In this document: piece after piece, positions 50,939 through 59,828 of the stretch
Numbering within the stretch: the stretch's first letter is position 1
Layout: each line of letters starts with the position of its first letter
Source of the DNA: Streptomyces sp. NBC_01689
GTDB taxonomy: Bacteria; Actinomycetota; Actinomycetes; Streptomycetales; Streptomycetaceae
NCBI RefSeq assembly: GCF_036250675.1
Contig: NZ_CP109592.1
Span: forward strand, 9,176,001-9,240,000
Length of the DNA stretch: 64,000 nucleotides
Direction of reading: 5' to 3'
Program-made: the position numbers and the translations under genes
Notes under the pieces: generated by a model
What the model was told of the DNA's origin: nothing
What the model saw: only the letters and a program-made list of their open reading frames with translations
Database searches by the model: none

Positions 50939-51325
50939 ATGCGAACCAACATCATCCGGAATCAAGCGCTGTCCATCAGCCATCACCGCCTGAACGGCTG
51001 GACCGTCTTCGAGGTCGACGGCGAGTTCGACGCCCACACCGCGCCGCAGGTGCGCGAGGCGGCGATCGGGCTTCTCGACCATGGACACCGGCATTTCGTA
51101 CTGGACCTGTGCTTCGTCCCGTTCCTGGACTCCACGGCACTCGGAGCCATGGTCGCCATCAGCAAGCAGATCAAGGCCCACCAGGGCTCTCTGCGCATCG
51201 CCTGCCCCAGTGCCCGGATGCGCAAGGTCTTCGAGATCGGCGGCCTGCAGCAGATCTTCGACTTCTACGACTCGCCTCAGGACGCCGCCGAACAGGCACC
51301 GAGGACCGGGGCACCCGCCCCGTGA
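50939..51325 (+). CDS. STAS-domain anti-sigma factor antagonist
   Basis: 128-residue STAS protein of the SpoIIAA/RsbV type. The phosphorylatable Ser is in FVPFLDSTALGAMVA, preceded by VFEVDGEFDAHTAPQVREA and HFVLDLCFVPF, and followed by GSLRIACPSARMRKVFEIGGL. In partner switching the unphosphorylated form binds an anti-sigma kinase and frees the sigma factor. A GGAGAG ribosome site precedes the ATG. The convergent neighbour encodes a SpoIIE-type phosphatase that could act on this protein. No anti-sigma kinase or sigma gene is visible here. Confidence 0.9.
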   Translation: MRTNIIRNQALSISHHRLNGWTVFEVDGEFDAHTAPQVREAAIGLLDHGHRHFVLDLCFVPFLDSTALGAMVAISKQIKAHQGSLRIACPSARMRKVFEIGGLQQIFDFYDSPQDAAEQAPRTGAPAP

Positions 51326-51400
51326 ACGGAGGGGCGGGCGCCCCGGCGCTCGGGCTCTGAGGAAGGAGCCCCGGCGCTCGGGCGACGGCGGAAGGACCGC

Positions 51401-52552
51401 TCAGGCGACGAAGGAAGGATCCCGGTCCCGCTGGACGACGATCATGGCCATGTCGTCGTCCAGCCGGCCACCCGTGTGCTCCCGCACGTCGGTGATGAGG
51501 GCGGCGACGAGCGCTTCCGGCGGTCGGTCCTGGCGGAGGGCGGCGCGCTCGGCGAGGGGGTAGAAGGCCCCTTGGCGGTCGCGGGCCTCGGTGACCCCGT
51601 CGGTGTACAGCAGGAGCCGGTCGCCGCGGTCGAACGGGAAGGTGGCCGGGGCGTAGGTGGTGTCCGCGGACAGCGGACCGAGGCCCAGCGGTGGCGACGG
51701 GTCGGGCACCACGAGCGGTGTCACCCCGGCGGCCGCGCCCGGCAGCAGCAGGGGCGGCGGGTGCCCGCAGCTGATCATGCGCACGACCGGCTCGTCGTCC
51801 GGGATGTCGAGCACCGCGGCCGTCACGAACCGTTCGGCGACGTCGTCGTCCGGTTCGGCGAACTCCGCGAGACTCCAGCGGACGGTGTCCTCGATGTAGG
51901 CGACCAGCTCCGGAAGGGACAGCCGGCGGTGCGCCGCGGCGCGGAAGGCGCCCAGCACGGTCGCCGTGTCACTGATGGAGGCGAGCCCCTTGCCCCGGAC
52001 GTCCCCTATCAGCAGACGGGTGGAGCCGGGTACCCGGGCCACCGCGTAGAGGTCACCGCCGATGCAGGTGTCCGCGTCGGCGCTGCGGTACTCCGAGGCG
52101 AGCGACACCGGCCCGGCGCGCTCCGGCAGCGGCCGCAGGACGACGCGCTGGGCCGCGTCGGACACCCGGCGTACCCGCGCGAGCTCTCCTTCCCGACGGT
52201 CCCGCAGACGCGTGAAGAAGACGAGGAAGGCGACCACCACGACCAGGGCGACGAGTTCGATGACGACACTCTCGGTGGTCAGGGTGTGGCGCTCGGCTCC
52301 CGCCACGACCAGCGCCAGGACCGCCAGCAGCCCGAGCGACGACGTGACGCGCGGGCCGGTGTGGACGGCCGTGACGGCCACCGCCACGACCAGCAGGTGG
52401 GCCAGGTGGATGTTCGGAGGGAGGAAGAAGTCGGCCACCGGAATGGCGACGATCAGCAGGAGCGCGCCGACCGGCCACACCCGTTCCGGCGTGGCCCGGC
52501 GCCAGGTCCGCAAGGTCCCGGCCACCGAGGTACCGATGCTGGTAGCGCTCAC
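51401..52552 (-). CDS. Membrane-bound SpoIIE-type PP2C phosphatase (RsbU-like)
   Basis: 383-residue serine phosphatase. The N-terminal region has four transmembrane helices (WPVGALLLIVAIPVADFFL to VIELVALVVVVAFLVFF). A short linker helix leads to the SpoIIE catalytic domain (about 150-375) with metal-binding Asp motifs CIGGDLYAVA, LLIGDVRGKG, LLLYTDGVTEARD and DDDMAMIVV. There is no sensory GAF or PAS domain; the membrane segment may itself sense the signal. It ends 76 bases from the convergent STAS gene, its probable substrate. GTG start with GGGAG upstream. Confidence 0.9.
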   Translation of the reverse strand: MSATSIGTSVAGTLRTWRRATPERVWPVGALLLIVAIPVADFFLPPNIHLAHLLVVAVAVTAVHTGPRVTSSLGLLAVLALVVAGAERHTLTTESVVIELVALVVVVAFLVFFTRLRDRREGELARVRRVSDAAQRVVLRPLPERAGPVSLASEYRSADADTCIGGDLYAVARVPGSTRLLIGDVRGKGLASISDTATVLGAFRAAAHRRLSLPELVAYIEDTVRWSLAEFAEPDDDVAERFVTAAVLDIPDDEPVVRMISCGHPPPLLLPGAAAGVTPLVVPDPSPPLGLGPLSADTTYAPATFPFDRGDRLLLYTDGVTEARDRQGAFYPLAERAALRQDRPPEALVAALITDVREHTGGRLDDDMAMIVVQRDRDPSFVA

Positions 52553-52730
52553 AGCGTGCTCCCGTGCTCAACGTTCTGCCTACGGGAACGCGTGACCCTT
52601 CGTGCGTCATTCCCCGAGGACGTGAGGGCGTCCGTCGCCCGGTGATCGTCGCCGGGCCGGACCGAACCCGGGGAGCCGCGGCGGAGGCACGCGCGGCCCC
52701 GGTACGACGCGGGGGCCGCGACCCACGACA

Positions 52731-52766
52731 CCCGTGCGCCCCGGCCGCTCGGCCGGGGCGCACGGG
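52731..52766 (-). terminator. Terminator hairpin after GH2 gene
   Basis: Perfect 16-bp stem (52731-52746 with 52751-52766) and 4-base loop, eight bases after the GH2 stop on the minus strand. Confidence 0.8.
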
Positions 52767-52773
52767 TGACGGC

Positions 52774-55700
52774 TCAGCCGCGCAGCGTGGCGACCGGGCT
52801 GTTGTAGGCCTCGGCCGTCAGCACCGGGTGCCGGGACGAGCAGGCCTCCGCCGGCCAGGAGAGCGTGACCGTCCGGGACTCGCCGGGCAGCAGCCACAGG
52901 TAGTTGTCGCTGTACAGCGTCGGCAGCACCCGACGGCCGTGCGCGTCCTCCAGCAGGGACAGCCGCACCATGGCGGCCACCGACGACCCCTGGTTGCGGA
53001 CGGCAGCCGTCAGCTCGTGACGGTCACCGGACCGCGAGATCCGGGTGACGTCGCCCGTCAGCCTCACCTGCTTCGCCTTGTTCAGACCCCGCAGCGCGGC
53101 CGCCTCGCGGTAGCGCCAGTAGGTGTTCCGCGACAGCTCCCGGCCCTTGGCGTCCTCCAGGGTCAGCCGCAGCAGGTGCAGGTCCGGAAGCCCGTCCGTC
53201 CACCCGGCGGTGAACGCCTTCGCGGTGTTCGCCCGTCCGACGTCCACCCTGGCCGTCACGGACTTGCCCAGCTGCCGACCCGACAGGTCGAACGTCCGGG
53301 CGGTGACCGTGGCGCCGCGCAGGTCCGCCGAGGTGTGGTTCACCGCGATCACCTGCCACTTCAGCGGATCGGCCTGCACATGCAGCGGCTCACAGGCCGA
53401 ACGGGCGCCGTAGTAGACGCCGTTGACGTCGAAGTCGTAGTCGTAGGTCTGCCAGACGGTGCTGTGCCAGGCCGGGTGGGACATCCACAGCATCAGACCG
53501 GACGCATTGTCCCAGAGGTTGGCGTTCCACGCCTCGAACATGGCGCGGGTGTTCTCGTAGTTGACGAACTGCGCCTTGCGCGCGAAGTCGTCCAGACCTC
53601 CCGCCTCGCCGAGGCGCGCCTCGATGGCCGCCCGGTAGTTCTGCGGAGCCTGGTTCCCGCGCTCGCTCCAGTCGTGGTAGTACCACGCCCCGCGGATCGG
53701 CCACTCCGGCTCGTCGCCCGTCATGCTGCGGGTGCTCGCCGCGGTGGAGACGACCGGCATCCCGATCTCGGTGTGGAAGCCGAAATCCCGGCTGCCGTAC
53801 GTCATCGGGTCGAAGTACTTCTCCGGCTCCACCCAGCCGTAGGGGCCGCCACCGGTGATGATGCCCCCCGCCGAGTTGTTCTGGTAGAGCAGGCCGGGCA
53901 CCTGACGCTCCACCGCCTCACGCATGCCCTGGTCGATGGCGGCCGGCGGATTGCCTTCGTTGGCACCGCACCACACGACCACACTCGGGTGGATGCGGTA
54001 TCGCAGCACCGTGTCGCGGGCCAGCGAGTTGAACGCCTCGTGGTCCGGCGGGTCCATGCCCCACGCGTTGGGGAAGTCGTTCCACACCAGGATGCCGTGC
54101 CGGTCGCAGGCGGCGAAGAACTCCTCCCGGTCACTGGAGCCGACCCAGTTGCGGATCATGGTGAAGTTCATGTCGCGGTGCATGCGGACCGCCGCGTCCA
54201 TCCGCTCCGACGGCATCCGCCGCAGCAGTTCGTCCCAGCCCCAGTTGCCTCCGCGGGCCAGTACGCGCACACCGTTGACGCTGATCTTCAGCGGGTCGGG
54301 CGTGTTCGAGACCGTCTTGACGTCGGTCCACTTCTGACCGTCGTCGGACACCTGGATCACGTACGTCTTCGGGTACGCGGTCTCCCAGACCACGGCCACC
54401 CGGTCGAACGCCCGCGAGGAGCCGAGGTCCACCTGGATCCACTGGTTGTCCTCGTAGGCCGAGGACCAGCGGGAGCCCGGGTTCCCGTCGGTGGCGTTCG
54501 ACGCGGGGTTGTCGCTCTCCTCGGTGGAGGCGGTGGCCTTCTGGTGCAGGGCGAGGTCGGTGCCGGGGTCGGAACGGTCGACGACACCGAAGGACCACAG
54601 GGAGTTGCCCCAACTGGTGTTCCGAAGACCACAGTTCAGACGCACATAGCGCGCGGTCCGCTGGTCGAAGTCCTCGACCTGGAGGCTCGCGTTGCCGTTG
54701 TTGAACGGCAACGGCACCGCCCCGTTGTCCACCGACTTCACGTCGGTCCAGTCCGAGCCGTTCGCGGAGACCTGCACCACGAAGCTCTTGGCGTACGCCT
54801 GCTCCCAGGTGAGGTCCACCCGGTCGAACGACTGGACGGAGCCGAGATCCACCCGGATCCACTGGTCGTCCTCGTAGGCCGAGGACCATCGGGTGCCCGC
54901 GTTCCCGTCGGTGGCGTTGCCCGCGCCGTTGCCGTCCTGGTCGCTGCTGGAGGCCTCGGCAGGGGCGTGCAGCGCGAGGTCGGTGCCCGGCCGCGTGCTG
55001 TCACCCACGGACAGGGTCCACAGCGAACTGCCCCAGGAGGTCGCCCGGGTCAGACATCTGATGCGCACGTGGCGCGCCTGCTGCCGGTCGAAGGTGACCG
55101 TCTGCGTGTAGGCGTCGCCGGACGCGGTGAACACCAGCGGGATCTCGTACTCGTAGCCGAACTGCCGGATGCCGAAGCGGGTGGTGCGCCGGTCGCTCTC
55201 CTGGCCGTCGGCGGACGCGGTCAGGGTGAGGTCGTGCAGGTGCGCCTCGCCGAGACCGTTGGGCCACCACAGCTTCGGGTTCCGGACCTTCAGCTGGGCG
55301 TAGGCGTCGGAGGTGAAGACGACGTCGACGCTCTCGCCGGCCTTCACGGTGAGGCTCTTCGACACCCGTACGCCGTCGAAGGCGGCGGTGACCGTCACCT
55401 GACGGTCGGCCGAGTCGGCGTTGCGGACGGGGACGACCACGGTCAGCTCGGCGACCGACAGGTCCGGCAGCGAGGGCAGCGCGGTGTCCACGCGCGGGTC
55501 ACCGAGGACCACATGACCGGTCGATCGCAGCCGGACGTGGTTCCAGATGCCCGCCGCGCGGTCCCGGACGGCCGGCATCCAGTCCCAGCCCGAGGACGCG
55601 AGGTAGGTCGGCGAGTTGAGGTTCATCTGCTGCGCGCCCGCGTCCACCCAGGACTCGCCCTGCGGACCCTTGTCGCCGGGGCTGCCGGGGACCGGCATCG

Positions 55701-56859
55701 GGGTGATGCGTACGGCGAGGGCGTTGTCGCCGCTCGTCGTGAGCTGCTTGGTGACGTCGAAGGCGGCGCGGGCGAACGGGTAGGTCAGATCACCGATCTG
55801 CTTCCCGTTGAGCCACACGTCGGCCTTGTGGTTGACGCCGTCGAACTCCAGCCACACATGGCGCCCGGCACCGGTGCGCAGGCCCCGCGGCAGTCCGAAG
55901 TCCCGCTTGTACCACCAGGAGTGGCGCGAGAGCGCCTCCGGGACGTGCAGGTTGTTCAGACCCGCCACCGGATCGGGGAGCTTGCCCTGTTCCACGAGCG
56001 AACCGAGCACGGTACCGGGAACGGTCGCGGGCAGCCACGTGCTGGTGTCGAAGGACGCCTTCGACAGGCCCGCGCCGTCCGCGCCGGCCCAGTCGTCCAT
56101 GGTGAGCCGCCAGCCCGACTCCACGGGCACGGTCCCGTCCTCGGCGACCGACAGCTTCGGGGCGGGGCCGTGCTGGGTCTCCCAGTCGGTCCAGCCGGTG
56201 GCGTCCGGGCGGTGGCCCTTGGAACGGCCGTACACCTCGAAGCCGTTGAGGCCGAGGGGCAGCGGGCTGGAGCGCTTCTGGGAGGTCATCCGGACCCAGC
56301 GCGCCGTCACCGGACGGGCGAGCTGGATGTTCACCGCACCGCCGGTGCCCGCCGTGGTGCGGTGCACGGTGGTCCACGACTTGTTGTCCAGGGACGTCTC
56401 GACGACGAAGATCAGCGAGTAGCTCGACTGGATCTCCTTGCCGGTGGTGCCGCTGTGGACGTTGCCGGAGGTCGGCGGCGTGTACACCGGGTCGGAGGCG
56501 TCCGCCTCGAAGGTCAGGATGACCTGGTCGACGTCACAGGCGGCCTGGAGGTCGATGGATATCCACTGCGGGTCGCCGTCCTCGGCCCGCCAGCCGCTGC
56601 CGCGGACACCGGGGGAGGAGAGACGGTCGACCACGAACGAGCCGGGGGTCGCGGCGTAGGCCGTCGAGGAGACCGCGACGGGGCGGTGGAGAGCCAGCTC
56701 GCCATGGGGTGAGGAGGTGGCTGGTGCGCCGGTGGGGGCGGCGGCAGCGGTCGACACGGGGAGCGCGGTGCCGAGGCCGAAACCGGCCAGCAGCGTGGTA
56801 CCCGTGGTGACGATGGTCCGGCGCGACGGGTGGCGCGACGAGCCCGACTGATCTGTCAT
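52774..56859 (-). CDS. Tat-exported GH2 glycoside hydrolase with discoidin insertions
   Basis: 1,361-residue secreted GH2 enzyme, near the exo-beta-glucosaminidase/mannosidase branch. Tat signal SRRTIVTTGTTLLAGFGLG (about 1-41). An N-terminal discoidin/CBM32-like domain spans about 50-215 and the GH2 sugar-binding domain about 290-420 (WYKRDFGL, VWLEFDGVNHKADVWLNG). The Ig-like domain ends in TTRFGIRQFGYEYEIPL near 557. Two tandem discoidin domains (about 575-853), each with a RWSSAYED-QWI-VDLGS core, are inserted before the barrel resumes at LKISVNGVRVLARGGNWGWD. Acid/base Glu968 (CGANEGNP) and nucleophile Glu1031 (FHTEIGMPV). Start overlaps the stop of a short upstream frame. A LacI-type operator lies about 70 bases upstream. 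Confidence 0.9.
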   Translation of the reverse strand: MTDQSGSSRHPSRRTIVTTGTTLLAGFGLGTALPVSTAAAAPTGAPATSSPHGELALHRPVAVSSTAYAATPGSFVVDRLSSPGVRGSGWRAEDGDPQWISIDLQAACDVDQVILTFEADASDPVYTPPTSGNVHSGTTGKEIQSSYSLIFVVETSLDNKSWTTVHRTTAGTGGAVNIQLARPVTARWVRMTSQKRSSPLPLGLNGFEVYGRSKGHRPDATGWTDWETQHGPAPKLSVAEDGTVPVESGWRLTMDDWAGADGAGLSKASFDTSTWLPATVPGTVLGSLVEQGKLPDPVAGLNNLHVPEALSRHSWWYKRDFGLPRGLRTGAGRHVWLEFDGVNHKADVWLNGKQIGDLTYPFARAAFDVTKQLTTSGDNALAVRITPMPVPGSPGDKGPQGESWVDAGAQQMNLNSPTYLASSGWDWMPAVRDRAAGIWNHVRLRSTGHVVLGDPRVDTALPSLPDLSVAELTVVVPVRNADSADRQVTVTAAFDGVRVSKSLTVKAGESVDVVFTSDAYAQLKVRNPKLWWPNGLGEAHLHDLTLTASADGQESDRRTTRFGIRQFGYEYEIPLVFTASGDAYTQTVTFDRQQARHVRIRCLTRATSWGSSLWTLSVGDSTRPGTDLALHAPAEASSSDQDGNGAGNATDGNAGTRWSSAYEDDQWIRVDLGSVQSFDRVDLTWEQAYAKSFVVQVSANGSDWTDVKSVDNGAVPLPFNNGNASLQVEDFDQRTARYVRLNCGLRNTSWGNSLWSFGVVDRSDPGTDLALHQKATASTEESDNPASNATDGNPGSRWSSAYEDNQWIQVDLGSSRAFDRVAVVWETAYPKTYVIQVSDDGQKWTDVKTVSNTPDPLKISVNGVRVLARGGNWGWDELLRRMPSERMDAAVRMHRDMNFTMIRNWVGSSDREEFFAACDRHGILVWNDFPNAWGMDPPDHEAFNSLARDTVLRYRIHPSVVVWCGANEGNPPAAIDQGMREAVERQVPGLLYQNNSAGGIITGGGPYGWVEPEKYFDPMTYGSRDFGFHTEIGMPVVSTAASTRSMTGDEPEWPIRGAWYYHDWSERGNQAPQNYRAAIEARLGEAGGLDDFARKAQFVNYENTRAMFEAWNANLWDNASGLMLWMSHPAWHSTVWQTYDYDFDVNGVYYGARSACEPLHVQADPLKWQVIAVNHTSADLRGATVTARTFDLSGRQLGKSVTARVDVGRANTAKAFTAGWTDGLPDLHLLRLTLEDAKGRELSRNTYWRYREAAALRGLNKAKQVRLTGDVTRISRSGDRHELTAAVRNQGSSVAAMVRLSLLEDAHGRRVLPTLYSDNYLWLLPGESRTVTLSWPAEACSSRHPVLTAEAYNSPVATLRG

Positions 56860-56966
56860 GTGTGTGACGTCCCATCAAATTGCGGCGCGAGCCGAACCTG
56901 CTCCGCGAGTCCCGTGCCGAGCAGGAATGACAACGTTGCCAAAGGCTGTGTCGCGAAGCGCCTCAT
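56856..56966 (-). CDS. Short upstream open reading frame overlapping GH2 start
   Basis: A 36-codon frame beginning MRRFATQPLATLSFLLGTG and ending in TGA that overlaps the GH2 ATG (ATGA). No homology is recognised. GH2 itself has no evident ribosome site, so this frame may exist to deliver ribosomes by coupling. The LacI-type operator lies inside it (56928-56941). The frame stays open upstream to 57266 without a better start. It might be untranslated; treat as tentative. Confidence 0.3.
   Translation of the reverse strand: MRRFATQPLATLSFLLGTGLAEQVRLAPQFDGTSHT
56928..56941. promoter_or_regulatory. LacI/GalR-type operator upstream of GH2
   Basis: TGACAACGTTGCCA is a 14-base near-perfect palindrome around the central CG, the form bound by LacI/GalR-family sugar repressors. 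It lies 69-82 bases upstream of the GH2 start. No LacI gene is in the window. Confidence 0.65.
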
Positions 56967-57877
56967 GTCAACCCCCGAACTCCGGATCGGCGGGTGACGG
57001 CTCATGTGGTCCGTGGGGCGGATCCGGCGGATGATGGCGCAAGCGAACTCACCCGCCTCCGTACTCCGTTCCGCATGCCCGCGGCCGCCCCGGGCCGGTG
57101 TCCGACAGGGCGCCCGGACGCGGGCCCGACCGGTATGAGCCGTGTGCGCGACGACCGGCCTCCGTGACGGTCCGTACCGGACGTGAGCGTGCCGGCCGTG
57201 AAATCGCGTGTTTCCTACGGGTGTCGGGAGGAATTCCTTCACGTTGCGTGATCGAGGTGACGTCACGGTGCTCGGCCGCGGCCGCCCGATGAACCGGCCG
57301 TCCCGCCGCGAACGGCCTCCCGCGTGGACCCTCCGGCGGTGCGGTCGTGGACCCGGTCCGCTCTCCTCCGGGTGCTTGACGGCGCTCTGCGCGCGGGGCG
57401 GGAGTTGCAGTCGCGATCGTGTGCCACGCCGCGATGCCGGTCCGCGCGGGAGGTCCGATGGGTGGCGACGGGAGGAGGGCTACCGGCCCGTACGCTCGTG
57501 GGTCCGGCGACCGTGGGCGGTGTCCTCCGGTGGTGCCGGCGCGCGGTGCCGTCCGTGCGTCCCCTTCCCCGGCCCGGACTCGCCCCGGTTCGGTGCTTCT
57601 TGGCAGCTGGTGCCGGGTTCGTATCGATGCGCCGGATATTCTCGACCCCCGGGCGGCGCACGATGCCTCGCTGTCGTCCGTGTCGCCGCCGCCGGCGGTT
57701 CGTGGAGTCCGGGGTCGCGTACGCCGCCTGTTCCCGCGGACGAGGGGGAGTGGCGGTGATGGGTTCCCGTACCCGGCGCGTTCGACGACGGCGGGACCGC
57801 GAGGCTGCGCGGGCGTGCCCCTGTGGCACTCGTGTAGGTGATCCTCAACGACCGTGCGGCGGACCACACTTGGCGGC
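56967..57877. other. Long divergent intergenic region
   Basis: About 900 bases between the leftward GH2 gene and rightward type III PKS. Open frames on both strands are Arg/Pro/Gly-rich with no family resemblance. It should carry both promoters. I see TGACGTCA at about 57258 but no convincing gene or RNA structure. Confidence 0.5.
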
Positions 57878-58984
57878 ATGCCTCAGATCTCCGTCGTGGA
57901 GGGACTGCAGCCTCCCCATCGCTACACGCAGGACGAGATAACCGAGAAGGTGGTCGCCTTCATCTCCCGCTTCCCCTCGGACGGGACGCGGGGAACGAAC
58001 CCTGGAGTGGCCAGACGCATGTCCGCCAACGCGGGAGTACGGCAGCGCGCGTTCGCCGTTCCACTGGAACAGTGCCTGTCGGACATCCCCTTCGCCGAGG
58101 CCAGTCGCACACAGCGCCGCGCCGCCACCCGGATGGGAGCGGAGACCCTGACCGCGGCACTGGCGCGGGCCAGGATGCGGCGGGAGGACGTCGACGCCCT
58201 GGTGTCGACGTCGTACACGGCGATCGGGACACCCCTGTGGGATCTGGAGGTCCTGCGCCGGGCCGGGCTGCGTCCCGATGTGCGACGGGTGCCGATGAAC
58301 GGTCTCGGGTGCGTGGGCGGGGTGGCCCTGATCGCGCGGATGCACGAGTACCTGAAGGGCAACCCGGACCAGATCGCGGTCGGCCTGGCCGTGGAACCCG
58401 CGTTCGTGCTGGCCGGGCAGGGCGGTCCGACCCTGACCCGGCTCGCGGAGTGGGCGTTGTTCGGCGACGGCAGCGCGGCGGTGGTGATGGCCGGCGACGA
58501 GCGCACTCGCGAACTCCCGCCGGGACCGCGCGTGGTGGACACGCACAGTGTGCTGGTGCCCGGCTCGGAGCGGATGGCGGGCTGGTATCTCGACGGCGAC
58601 CGCCTGCGGACGCTGCTCGACCCCGGCCTGCCCGGCATGGTCATGGAGTCGGTCCGGACCCCGGTGCAGACCCTGCTGAACCGCCACGGCCTCAGACCGG
58701 AGGACGTCGGCACCTGGACCTGCCACGCGGGCAGCCGGAAGATGCTGGACACGATGGCCGAGGGGCTGGGGGTGGAGGAGCGAGCCCTGCGGCACGCGTA
58801 CGAAGTCCTGGCCCACTGCGGGAACATGGCCTCCGTCACCGTGCTCCACGCCCTGCGCGGCACGCTGGCCGACCAGCCGGTGCCGGGCAGTTGGGGCATC
58901 GTGCTGGCCGTCGGCCCGGGTCTCGTCTACGAGGCCGTCCTCCTGCGCTGGCCCGCGGCCACGGTCCGGAGCGGTGCCGCGTGA
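57878..58984 (+). CDS. Type III polyketide synthase (chalcone/stilbene synthase family)
   Basis: 368-residue iterative ketosynthase that condenses an acyl-CoA starter with malonyl-CoA units to give pyrones, resorcinols or naphthols. The catalytic triad is Cys145 (MNGLGCVGGVAL), His283 (WTCHAGSRKML) and Asn316 (LAHCGNMASVTVLH). FGDGSAAVVMAGDE is the GFGPG-like region equivalent, followed by GIVLAVGPGLVYEAVLL at the C-terminus. ATG 57878 gives a normal N-terminus; a GTG at 57854 is in frame. It is followed with a GTGA overlap by a methyltransferase, so the product is probably O- or C-methylated. Starter unit cannot be predicted. It does not look like RppA. Confidence 0.92.
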   Translation: MPQISVVEGLQPPHRYTQDEITEKVVAFISRFPSDGTRGTNPGVARRMSANAGVRQRAFAVPLEQCLSDIPFAEASRTQRRAATRMGAETLTAALARARMRREDVDALVSTSYTAIGTPLWDLEVLRRAGLRPDVRRVPMNGLGCVGGVALIARMHEYLKGNPDQIAVGLAVEPAFVLAGQGGPTLTRLAEWALFGDGSAAVVMAGDERTRELPPGPRVVDTHSVLVPGSERMAGWYLDGDRLRTLLDPGLPGMVMESVRTPVQTLLNRHGLRPEDVGTWTCHAGSRKMLDTMAEGLGVEERALRHAYEVLAHCGNMASVTVLHALRGTLADQPVPGSWGIVLAVGPGLVYEAVLLRWPAATVRSGAA

Positions 58985-59649
58985 CCGGCCCCGGGATGCC
59001 GGTCGACGTCTACGAGGGACAGGCGGCGTACACGCCCTGGACGCTGCGCTTCTACGACCTGGCGATCTTCCAGGTCAACTGCCGGTTCTTCTGGCGCGTC
59101 CCCGTCCGCGAACTCCTCGCGCTGTTCGACCGCAACCTCGCCGACGTCCACCTCGACATCGGAGTCGGCACCGGCTACCTCCTGGATCGCTGCCGCGCCC
59201 ACGCCCCGCGGCAGGCCGTCACCCTCGCCGACCTCAACGAACATTCGCTGCGGCACGCCGCCCGCCGCCTCGCGCGTCACCAGATCACGACGGTCCGGGC
59301 CGACGCCCTGCGGGCCCTTCCGCTGCCGCCGGGCTGCTTCGGATCCGCGTCGGTCAACTTCCTGCTCCACTGCCTGCCCGGCACCATCAGGTCCAAGGCC
59401 GCGGTCCTCGACCACGCGGCCGCCTGCGTGCGTCCCGGAGGGCGGCTCTTCGGGGCGACCGTGCTCGCCCGGGGAGTCCGGGTGACGGCCGGCGCGCGCG
59501 TCCAGCTCGCGCTCCTCAACCGCCGCGGGGTCTTCCACAACGCCCACGACAGCCTCGCCGACCTGCGCACCGAACTGGCCGCGCGATTCCCCAGCCATCG
59601 GATCGCCGTCTTCGGCTGTACGGCCGTGTTCGAGGCCGAGGTCCCCTGA
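58981..59649 (+). CDS. Class I SAM-dependent methyltransferase (polyketide tailoring)
   Basis: 222-residue methyltransferase. SAM-binding motif I is VHLDIGVGTGYLLDRC, followed by VTLADLNEHSL (motif II acidic) and SASVNFLLHCLPGTIRSK. N-terminal YEGQAAYTPWTLRFYDLAIF and VNCRFFWRVPV are typical of a subgroup found beside polyketide synthases. Starts at a GTG overlapping the PKS stop, or at ATG 58996. The tight coupling argues that it methylates the type III PKS product. A hairpin (59668-59694) ends the two-gene unit. Confidence 0.88.
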   Translation: MTGPGMPVDVYEGQAAYTPWTLRFYDLAIFQVNCRFFWRVPVRELLALFDRNLADVHLDIGVGTGYLLDRCRAHAPRQAVTLADLNEHSLRHAARRLARHQITTVRADALRALPLPPGCFGSASVNFLLHCLPGTIRSKAAVLDHAAACVRPGGRLFGATVLARGVRVTAGARVQLALLNRRGVFHNAHDSLADLRTELAARFPSHRIAVFGCTAVFEAEVP

Positions 59650-59667
59650 TCCCGGCCGGACTCCCAC

Positions 59668-59694
59668 CGCCCCGCACCCCACGCGTGCGGGGCG
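59668..59694 (+). terminator. Terminator hairpin after PKS-methyltransferase
   Basis: Perfect 10-bp stem (59668-59677 with 59685-59694), 7-base loop, 18 bases after the methyltransferase stop. Confidence 0.65.
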
Positions 59695-59828
59695 CGTCGG
59701 ACCGGGGCCGGACCCGGTTCGCGCGCCGCGCGGCCGGTGATCGGCCCATCTCGTCGCCCGCGCGGAAACACCGCGGCTACAGTGCATGAGTCGTAGTGCC
59801 GTCGATGATGTTGGAGGATTCGCAGGCT

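Noticed and set aside
52564..56712. A 1,382-codon plus-strand open frame
   Set aside because: Antisense shadow of the GH2 gene; composition is unnatural and no family motif is present.
57049..57879. 276-codon minus-strand frame between GH2 and PKS
   Set aside because: Arg/Pro/Thr-rich low-complexity translation with no start signal; treated as non-coding.
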